Positions 13,377 through 19,125 of a DNA stretch of 19,125 nt are shown piece after piece; positions within the stretch are counted from its first letter, which is position 1, and each line of letters starts with the position of its first letter. The notes under the pieces are model-generated. The model made no database searches, was not told the DNA's origin, and was given only the letters and a program-made list of their open reading frames with translations. Source of the DNA: Pseudomonadota bacterium. Lineage in GTDB: Bacteria > Desulfobacterota > Desulfovibrionia > Desulfovibrionales > Desulfovibrionaceae. The DNA lies in NCBI GenBank assembly GCA_023435825.1, contig JAEZMB010000186.1, positions 1 through 19,125 on the forward strand, written 5' to 3'. Position numbers and translations under genes: made by a program.

Positions 13377-14339
13377 TTACCGGCTGGCCTCGATGAGCTT
13401 GCGGGCGCGCTCGGCCAGAGTGCCGACCTCGGGCTTGGTGACCTGGTCGTCGGCCCCCACTGAAAGCCCCTTGTGGTAGAGCTGGTCGTTAATCAGCGAC
13501 GAAAAAAGCACCACCGGCAGCCGCTTGAGCACCGGGTCGTCCTTGATCTTCTTGCACAGGGTATGACCGTCCATCGACGGCATTTCGATGTCGGTCACGA
13601 CAAGATTGACGTTGGACGTCAGCGGCTTGCCGCCCTTGGTCTCGGCCTCGCGCCACTCCATCAGACGGTCCCAAGCGTTTTGGCCGTTGACGTCCTGGAT
13701 GACCTCGAAGCCGTCCTTCTCCAGATAGGTGGCGATGAGCCGGCGGATGGAGTTGGAATCGTCCACCACCAGGGTCTTGTAGGCCGAACGCTCCGGTTCG
13801 GGGATGGCCGCCTCTTCGCGCTGGCGATCCGTCTTCATGGCCAGGGCGGGGTTCAAGTCCCAGATGATCTGTTCCATGTCGAGGATGAGCACGATGTGGT
13901 CCGGGAACTTCACCACGCCGGTGAAATTGTTGGCCGCGAACTGGGCTACGTAGCCCGAGGGCGGCTCCACCTCGGACCAGCTCAGGCGATGGATGCGGGT
14001 GACGCCCGAAACCATGAAGGCGTTTATCACCTTGTTGAATTCCGAGACGATGACCTTGGTGTTCTCGTCGCGGGCCATGGGCTTGCCCAGCCACATGGAC
14101 AGGTCGATGAGCGGAATGACCCGAGAGCGCAGGTTGAACGTGCCAATGACGCACGGATGCGGCGTCTGCGGCATCCCCGTCACCTTGGGCAGCCGGATGA
14201 TCTCCAGCACCTTGGCCACGTTGACGCCGTAATAGGCCCGGTACGGCTTGGCTCCGGGCTCGGTGGCCTCGTCGATGTAGAACTCGATGATTTCGAGTTC
14301 GTTGGTCCCCGCCTCGAGCAAAATATTGGTCTGCGCCAT
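13377..14339 (-). CDS. cheV: Chemotaxis coupling protein CheV
   Basis: CheV joins a CheW-like scaffold to a receiver domain, linking chemoreceptors to CheA and tuning the signal by phosphorylation. This protein has 320 residues, the normal size. The CheW-like domain spans about 10-165 (YYGVNVAKVLEIIRLP, NLRSRVIPLIDLSMWLG). The receiver spans about 185-320, with the acidic pair D193/D194, phospho-acceptor D250 in VVTDIEMPSMDG and the conserved lysine in VTKPE near the end. I start at ATG 14339, behind GAGG; a longer frame upstream has no ribosome site and unlikely composition. It is probably co-transcribed with the PilZ gene. No other chemotaxis gene is in the window. A weak sigma-28-like element may lie upstream (minus strand, about 14439-14416). 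Confidence 0.96.
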   Translation of the reverse strand: MAQTNILLEAGTNELEIIEFYIDEATEPGAKPYRAYYGVNVAKVLEIIRLPKVTGMPQTPHPCVIGTFNLRSRVIPLIDLSMWLGKPMARDENTKVIVSEFNKVINAFMVSGVTRIHRLSWSEVEPPSGYVAQFAANNFTGVVKFPDHIVLILDMEQIIWDLNPALAMKTDRQREEAAIPEPERSAYKTLVVDDSNSIRRLIATYLEKDGFEVIQDVNGQNAWDRLMEWREAETKGGKPLTSNVNLVVTDIEMPSMDGHTLCKKIKDDPVLKRLPVVLFSSLINDQLYHKGLSVGADDQVTKPEVGTLAERARKLIEASR

Positions 14340-14465
14340 GGCCGTCCTCGCCTGCCGTCGGCCCCGCAAGGCCTTCGAGTTTTCGCCGCCGCCCGATCCC
14401 CAAGGCCGCCGGATGCGGCAGGCCCCATGTAGTCCTTTAGCCGTTCGGGACACTGGGCGCAAGCT

Positions 14466-14477
14466 TTTGCCGGCAAA
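14466..14477. promoter_or_regulatory. 12-bp perfect palindrome in the cheV/glycosyltransferase divergent region
   Basis: TTTGCCGGCAAA is its own reverse complement and lies in the 224-bp space between cheV and the divergent glycosyltransferase. It overlaps a weak TTGCCG -35-like element for the plus strand and is a reasonable operator candidate. Nothing else in this space is clear. Confidence 0.4.
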
Positions 14478-14563
14478 GGAGCGCGCCTTTACAGGCACGC
14501 CCCGCCTGGACTACAAGTCGCCTGCGTCACCCAACGCCAAGCGATCATCCGGCGAGCAAACAT

Positions 14564-15799
14564 TTGAGCCTTCCCAAGACCGCCTACATCCTGCTTTGGT
14601 ATCCCCTGCCCTCGGAAACCTTCATTTTCCGGGAGGTGGAAAACGCCAAGGCGGCCGGCATGCCCTTTTTCGTCCACGCCCTCTACGGCGAGGCCCGCAA
14701 GCACCTGTCGCCCCAGATGGCCGCCGTCGCCCCGACGGTCGCCCGCCTGGGCGCCCGGTCCATCCCGCGCATCCTGGCCGACATGGCTTGGTGGGCCGTT
14801 AGGCGTCCCATCGAAACCGCCGCCATCCTGGCCACCATCCCCTGGCGGCGCTGGAGTTGCCTGGAGGTGGCCGGCGAAAACGTCTTCGCCATGTGCGCCG
14901 GCTTTTCCCTGGCCCGCAAATTTTTGGCCGACGGCATCGAGCACATCCACGCCGGTTGGGCCAACGGCCCGGCCACGGCCGCCTGGGTGGCCTCGCGCCT
15001 GTCCGGCATCCCCTTTTCCTTTTCCGCCCGGGCCGGCGACATCTATCCGCCCGACGGGGCACTGGCCGAGAAGATGCGCGCCGCCGCCGCCATCCACACC
15101 AACAACAAGGCCAACATCGCCCACCTGACCGCCACGGCCCCGGACGCCGCCGCCAAGATCCGCCAGATCTACAACAGCCTGACGCTCACCGGCCGCGACG
15201 TCTCGCCTGTGCACCTGGAGCCGCCCTACCGGCTCCTGGCCGTGGGCCGCTTTTGCCGCACCAAGGGCTTCGACGTCCTCATCGACGCGTGTTCCGTCCT
15301 GGCCCGGCGGGGGTTCCCCTTCCAGCTCACCCTGGTCGGCGCGGGACTGCCCCTGCCCACGGCCCTTATTCGCCGGCGCATCCGCATCCACGGCCTGCGC
15401 GCCCGGGTGTTTCTGCCCGGATTCGTCAGCCACGACCGCATGAGCGAACTCTACGCCGCCACGGACATTTTCATCATGCCAAGCGTCGTCCACCCGTCCG
15501 GCGACCGCGACGGCATCCCCAACGTCATCATGGAAGCCCTGGCCCACCGCATCCCCGTGGTCGCCACCGACGTCTGCGGCATCCCCGAGGTGGTGGAAGA
15601 CGGCGTCACCGGCCGGCTGGTGGCCCAGCGCGACCCCGAAGCCATCGCCGACGCGGTCATGGCCCTGGCCGCCGACCGGGAGTCCGCCCTCGCCATGGCC
15701 GAGGAGGGCAAGAAACGCGTGGCCGCCATGTTCGATCCCGAGACCAACACCCGCTCCATCCTCGACTTTTTTGGGAGCCTCCCCCGGAGGCGCTTCTAG
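14564..15799 (+). CDS. Glycosyltransferase, GT-B fold, family-4-like
   Basis: The 411-residue cytoplasmic enzyme would move a sugar from a nucleotide donor onto a growing glycan. The N-terminal half (about 1-200) is the acceptor domain, with YPLPSETFIFREV near the start and HIHAGWANG at 127-135. The C-terminal half has RLLAVGRFCRTKGFD (223-237) and the donor-site block HPSGDRDGIPNVIMEALA (310-327), where D316 and E324 stand in for the usual ExxxxxxxE pair, followed by GIPEVVEDGVTG. It starts at TTG, with GGCGAG 7 nt upstream; no earlier ATG is available. Its TAG is directly followed by the ATG of the asparagine synthase gene, so it is the first gene of a three-gene operon. Donor and acceptor are unknown. 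Confidence 0.88.
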   Translation: MSLPKTAYILLWYPLPSETFIFREVENAKAAGMPFFVHALYGEARKHLSPQMAAVAPTVARLGARSIPRILADMAWWAVRRPIETAAILATIPWRRWSCLEVAGENVFAMCAGFSLARKFLADGIEHIHAGWANGPATAAWVASRLSGIPFSFSARAGDIYPPDGALAEKMRAAAAIHTNNKANIAHLTATAPDAAAKIRQIYNSLTLTGRDVSPVHLEPPYRLLAVGRFCRTKGFDVLIDACSVLARRGFPFQLTLVGAGLPLPTALIRRRIRIHGLRARVFLPGFVSHDRMSELYAATDIFIMPSVVHPSGDRDGIPNVIMEALAHRIPVVATDVCGIPEVVEDGVTGRLVAQRDPEAIADAVMALAADRESALAMAEEGKKRVAAMFDPETNTRSILDFFGSLPRRRF

Positions 15800-17710
15800 A
15801 TGTGCGGCATCGCCGGTTTCGTCTGGCCGGCGGGACAGACCCCGCCCCCGGCCGAGGAGCGCCGGGCGCTGCTGTCCGCCATGACCGGAGCCATGGCCCA
15901 TCGCGGCCCGGACGGCGAGGGCCTTATCATCGACGGCCCGGCCGCCCTGGGACACCGCCGGCTGTCCATCATCGACCTGGCCGCCGGCTCCCAGCCCATG
16001 GAAGACGCCGACGGGCGAGCCGTGGTCACGTTCAACGGCGAGATCTACAACTACCGCGAGCTCAAGGCCCGCTTCGCCGCGCGGGGCTTTCGTTTCCGCA
16101 CCAATTCCGACACCGAGGTCATCCTGGCCGCCTGGCTCCTGGACGGCCCGGACGGCCTGGACGCCCTGGAAGGCATGTTCGCCTTTGCCCTGTGGGACCG
16201 CGATAGCCGCACCCTGTTCGCCGCCCGGGACCGCTTCGGCAAAAAGCCGCTGGCCTACACCATCCAAAACGGCATCTTCGCTTTCGCCTCCGAGCTGACC
16301 GCCCTGGAGCGGCTCCCCTTTTTGCGCCTGGAAACGCCCATCGGCGCACTCATGCGCTTTGCCGCCTACGAATACATCCCCACCCCGGAGACGATCTACA
16401 AGGACGTCTTCAAGCTGCGCCCGGGGCATTATCTGCTCTGGCGCGACGGCCAGTTGACCACCGCCCCCTACTGGGACATGCCCCTGCCCGGGCCGGAACC
16501 CAAGGAATCCGAAGAAGAACTGTGCGAAAAGCTGCGCCTGCTTCTGGCCCAGTCCGTCAAGCGCCGGCTGGTGGCCGACGTGCCCCTGGGCGTCTTTCTT
16601 TCGGGCGGCGTCGATTCCTCGGCCGTGGCCGCCCTGACCGCCGGCATGGTCAGCCGGGTCAAGACGTTTAGCATCGGTTTCAGCGAAGCCTCCTACGACG
16701 AGTCGCGCTACGCCCGCATGGTGGCCGGCCGCTTCGCCACCGACCACCACGAGCGCATCCTTTCGGCCGACGCCTGCGGGTCGCTTTTGCCCGAGATCGT
16801 CTCGCGCTTCGACGAGCCCATGGCCGATCCGTCCATCGTGCCGACCTATCTGCTGTCCCAGGTCACCAGGGAAAACGTCACCGTGGCCCTGGGCGGCGAC
16901 GGCCCGGACGAGCTGTTCTACGGCTACGAATATTTCCCGGCCTTCCACCTGGCCGCCGGCTACGACCGCTTGCCGCCCTTTGTGCGCAAGCGCTTGATCG
17001 AGCCCCTGGCCAGGATGCTGCCCCACTCGTCGGGCTACATCAATCCGCGCTTCGTGGCCGACACCTTCCTGGCCGGGGCCACCGCGCCCCAATGGTTGCG
17101 GGTGCAGACCTGGCTGTCGGCCTTCTCGGCCGAGTCCCAGGCCCACCTCTGGCGCGAGGCCATGCCCACCCTGCTCGCCCCCGAGCGCCTTTTCGCGCCC
17201 ACCAAGGAGCTTTTCGAGGGCTTCCCGGCCGATGATCCCCTGGCCCGGGTGGGCTACGTCTTTGCCCGGCAGTACATGCTCGACTATATCCTGGTGAAAG
17301 TGGACCGCTGCTCCATGATGCACTCCCTGGAAGCCCGGGCCCCCTTCCTGGACCGCGATCTGGCCGAATTCGTGTGCCGGCTGCCCTCGCGCTACAAGCT
17401 GCGCGGCGCCAAGCGCAAATACCTGCTCAAGAAGGCCGTGGCCGACCTGCTGCCCAAGGACATCCTGGGCCGGGGCAAGCGGGGCTTCCTCATTCCCGTG
17501 GCCGATTGGCTGCGCGGCCAGCTGCGCCCCCAAGTGGACGAACTGCTCGGCCAGCGCCATCTGCGCGACCAGGGCATCTTCAATCCCGCCGAAGTCGGCC
17601 GGCTCGTCACCGAGCACGCCACCAAGGCCGCCGACCACCGCAAAAAGCTCTGGACGCTGCTGGTCCTGCAACTCTGGCTTGCCAAGCACAAGCCCACCAT
17701 CATCCCGTGA
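15800..17710 (+). CDS. asnB: Glutamine-dependent asparagine synthase
   Basis: The 636-residue cytoplasmic enzyme starts MCGIAGF, so Cys2 is the glutaminase nucleophile after removal of Met. The amidotransferase domain (about 1-210) includes HRGPDGEG, FNGEIYNYREL and SDTEV. The synthetase domain has the ATP PP-loop SGGVDSSA (268-275) and later GGDGPDELFYGYEYF, with LEARAPFLDRDLAEF near 520-535. The family makes asparagine from aspartate, but members in polysaccharide and exosortase-linked clusters are thought to amidate sugar acids or other carboxylates. The gene is flush between a glycosyltransferase and a membrane protein, overlapping the latter by 4 bp, which favours such a modifying role over primary asparagine supply. 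Annotation as AsnB-type is firm; the substrate is inferred. Confidence 0.92.
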   Translation: MCGIAGFVWPAGQTPPPAEERRALLSAMTGAMAHRGPDGEGLIIDGPAALGHRRLSIIDLAAGSQPMEDADGRAVVTFNGEIYNYRELKARFAARGFRFRTNSDTEVILAAWLLDGPDGLDALEGMFAFALWDRDSRTLFAARDRFGKKPLAYTIQNGIFAFASELTALERLPFLRLETPIGALMRFAAYEYIPTPETIYKDVFKLRPGHYLLWRDGQLTTAPYWDMPLPGPEPKESEEELCEKLRLLLAQSVKRRLVADVPLGVFLSGGVDSSAVAALTAGMVSRVKTFSIGFSEASYDESRYARMVAGRFATDHHERILSADACGSLLPEIVSRFDEPMADPSIVPTYLLSQVTRENVTVALGGDGPDELFYGYEYFPAFHLAAGYDRLPPFVRKRLIEPLARMLPHSSGYINPRFVADTFLAGATAPQWLRVQTWLSAFSAESQAHLWREAMPTLLAPERLFAPTKELFEGFPADDPLARVGYVFARQYMLDYILVKVDRCSMMHSLEARAPFLDRDLAEFVCRLPSRYKLRGAKRKYLLKKAVADLLPKDILGRGKRGFLIPVADWLRGQLRPQVDELLGQRHLRDQGIFNPAEVGRLVTEHATKAADHRKKLWTLLVLQLWLAKHKPTIIP

Positions 17711-18903
17711 AAGCACACCTCGATCCGGCCCGGCCGGAATACGGCCTGACCCGGTCCGCCCTGCGCGAATCGGGCCGCCACGACATCCTGCTGTTTTTGC
17801 TCGTCTCCACCATCGCCTCCACGGCCGGCATCCAGGCCTGGCAGACGCTCATCAACAACTTCGCCGTGGAGTCCGCCCACCTCGGGGCCGACGCCGTGGG
17901 CTTTGTCCAGTCCATCCGCGAGGTGCCGGGCTTTCTCTCCATGCTCGTCATCTACGTGCTGCTGGTCCTAAGCGAACAGCGCGCCGCCTCCCTGTCCATC
18001 CTGGTGCTGGGCGTGGGGTTGGCCGCCACCGGCTATTTCCCGAGCTTTTGGGGCCTGACCGCCACCACGCTCATCATGTCCACGGGCTTTCACTACTACG
18101 AGCCGCTCAACCAATCGCTCACGCTGCAGCATTTCAACACCTTCGAGGCCCCGGTGGTGCTCTCGCGCATCCGGGCCGTGGGGGCGCTGGCCAACATCGC
18201 CGTGGGCATCCTCATCTATTTCATGGCCGACGCCATGGGCTACAAGGGCATGTTCGCCGTCATCGGCGCGCTGGTGGCCATGGTCGGCCTGTGGGGGCTC
18301 TGCAAGAAGCCCTGCGAGACCGACGTCGCGCCCCAGAAAAAGAAGATGTACCTGCGGCGCAAGTACTGGCTCTATTACCTGCTCACCTTCCTGGAAGGCT
18401 CGCGCCGCCAGATCTTCATCGTCTTCGCCGTCTATCTGCTGGTCAAGAAATTCGACTATTCCATCCAGTCCATCACCATCCTGTTTGTCATCAACAACGC
18501 CATCAACTACTTCTTAAATCCCATGATCGGCCGGGCCATCAACAAGTTCGGCGAACGCCAGCTGCTGTCCATCGAATACGCCGGCATGATCGTGGTCTTC
18601 CTCGTCTACGCCTACACCAATTCCCACATCATCGCCGGCACGATGTTCGTGCTGGACTATCTGCTGTTTAATTTCAACGTGGGCGTGCGCACCTACTACC
18701 AGAAGATCGCCGCCCCCGAGGACATGGCCTCGGGCATGGCCATGGGGTTCACCATCAATCACATCGCCGCCGTGGTGGTGCCGGTCCTGGGCGGCATCCT
18801 GTGGATGGTGGACTACAAGATTCCCTTTTTCATCGGCGTGGGGCTGGGCGTGGTGTCGCTGGTCTTCACCCAGCTCATCCGCACCCCCGCCAAAACGGCC
18901 TAG
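17707..18903 (+). CDS. MFS-type multi-pass membrane transporter
   Basis: The 398-residue protein has many hydrophobic segments spread along its length, for example ILLFLLVSTIAST (about 27-39), MLVIYVLLVL, SILVLGVGLAAT, ANIAVGILIYFM, MFAVIGALVAMVGLW and, near the C-terminus, AAVVVPVLGGILWMV and IPFFIGVGLGVVSLVF, with a charged central loop (KKKMYLRRKYW) typical of the two-half MFS layout. I start at GTG 17707, which overlaps the asparagine synthase TGA as GTGA and implies translational coupling; a longer frame reaching upstream to 17374 lies wholly inside asnB and is not credible. It probably moves the product of the glycosyltransferase and AsnB-type enzyme across the inner membrane, but direction and cargo cannot be read. 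The stop at 18903 is followed by a hairpin-rich tail. Confidence 0.85.
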   Translation: MKAHLDPARPEYGLTRSALRESGRHDILLFLLVSTIASTAGIQAWQTLINNFAVESAHLGADAVGFVQSIREVPGFLSMLVIYVLLVLSEQRAASLSILVLGVGLAATGYFPSFWGLTATTLIMSTGFHYYEPLNQSLTLQHFNTFEAPVVLSRIRAVGALANIAVGILIYFMADAMGYKGMFAVIGALVAMVGLWGLCKKPCETDVAPQKKKMYLRRKYWLYYLLTFLEGSRRQIFIVFAVYLLVKKFDYSIQSITILFVINNAINYFLNPMIGRAINKFGERQLLSIEYAGMIVVFLVYAYTNSHIIAGTMFVLDYLLFNFNVGVRTYYQKIAAPEDMASGMAMGFTINHIAAVVVPVLGGILWMVDYKIPFFIGVGLGVVSLVFTQLIRTPAKTA

Positions 18904-18910
18904 CGCCGTG

Positions 18911-18995
18911 TGAGTGAAATGCGTGCCTCCGGCGGCCAGGGCTTTGCCCTGGACCCACCGGGGGGATGATCCCCCCGGACCCCTGCAACGGGAGA
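18911..18995. repeat. Tandem GC-rich hairpins, probable interspersed element
   Basis: Two perfect hairpins stand in a row: CCAGGGC-TTT-GCCCTGG (18936-18952) and CCGGGGGGA-TGA-TCCCCCCGG (18958-18978). They begin just after the membrane protein stop codon and lack a T-run. From memory, very similar sequence ('cggcggccaggg...ctggaccc') recurs between genes in Desulfovibrio-type genomes, so this looks like a REP-like intergenic repeat that may also protect or end the operon transcript. Confidence 0.6.
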
Positions 18996-19125
18996 AGGGG
19001 GGCTATGGGCATTGCAAGTCCCTCTATCGTCTGTTCAGGGGCGCGGCGCAGAGCCTCCCCCTTGTACCCCCCGTTATTACCCCCCCTTTGAAAGTTTTTG
19101 GGGAAGGAGGGGGTCTGGGGGAGGA
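18996..19125. other. Gene-free G/C-tract DNA at right edge
   Basis: There is no gene here. The stretch alternates C-runs (19055-19088) and G-runs (19102-19124). CCTCCCCC near 19054 can pair with GGGGGAGG at the end, and GAAAGTTTTTGGGGAAGG lies between. It is probably a second unit of the intergenic repeat seen to its left, or the tail of a gene-end element beyond the window. Confidence 0.4.

Noticed and set aside
14489..17716. Minus-strand open frame of 1075 codons opposite the glycosyltransferase and asparagine synthase genes
   Set aside because: It mirrors two clear enzyme genes, is dominated by Gly, His, Gln and Val as antisense of GC-rich codons gives, and has no family motif.

Overview
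The window looks like chromosomal DNA from a GC-rich deltaproteobacterium of the Desulfovibrio/Solidesulfovibrio type. This is an inference, drawn from strong G/C preference at third codon positions, a sigma-54 regulatory unit, CheV and PilZ signalling proteins, and GC-rich hairpin sequence at the right edge of a kind I associate with intergenic DNA in that group. No marker gene fixes the species. The left edge is 77 nt of almost pure C and may be a contig end or sequencing artefact.

Layout. (1) 149-2386: a minus-strand PAS/AAA+/Fis sigma-54 activator faces a small IscU/NifU-like Fe-S scaffold gene. The space between holds a textbook sigma-54 control region: a palindromic activator-type site, a partial copy of it, an exact IHF consensus and an exact -24/-12 promoter. 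The scaffold gene ends in a strong intrinsic terminator. (2) 2418-5733: glycogen phosphorylase (+) converges with a beta-class carbonic anhydrase (-). (3) 6008-10787: an accessory block with two tandem STAND/ATPase_2-type P-loop proteins, the second carrying nine exact-length 35-residue TPR-like repeats, followed by an AbrB-type antitoxin and a Doc/Fic-type toxin. (4) 10788-12491: an AT-richer patch with palindromes and short repeats, a 5'-truncated minus-strand gene remnant that still has its terminator, and dinD, next to a tRNA-Ser(UGA) gene. (5) 12595-14339: a PilZ protein and cheV, both on the minus strand. (6) 14564-18903: a tightly overlapping operon of a family-4-like glycosyltransferase, a glutamine-dependent asparagine synthase and an MFS-type membrane protein. 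(7) 18904-19125: GC-rich tandem hairpins with no gene.

How the genes fit together. The activator very probably controls the divergent Fe-S scaffold gene. The two ATPases are 12 bp apart and must be one transcription unit. They share an ATPase plus winged-helix plan, only the second has a repeat sensor, and neither has a recognisable nuclease or other effector. Their position beside a toxin-antitoxin pair, dinD, a broken gene and a tRNA makes an unrecognised stress or phage-defence system the most interesting hypothesis here, but nothing in the sequence proves it. The last operon probably builds, amidates and moves a glycan or small conjugate.
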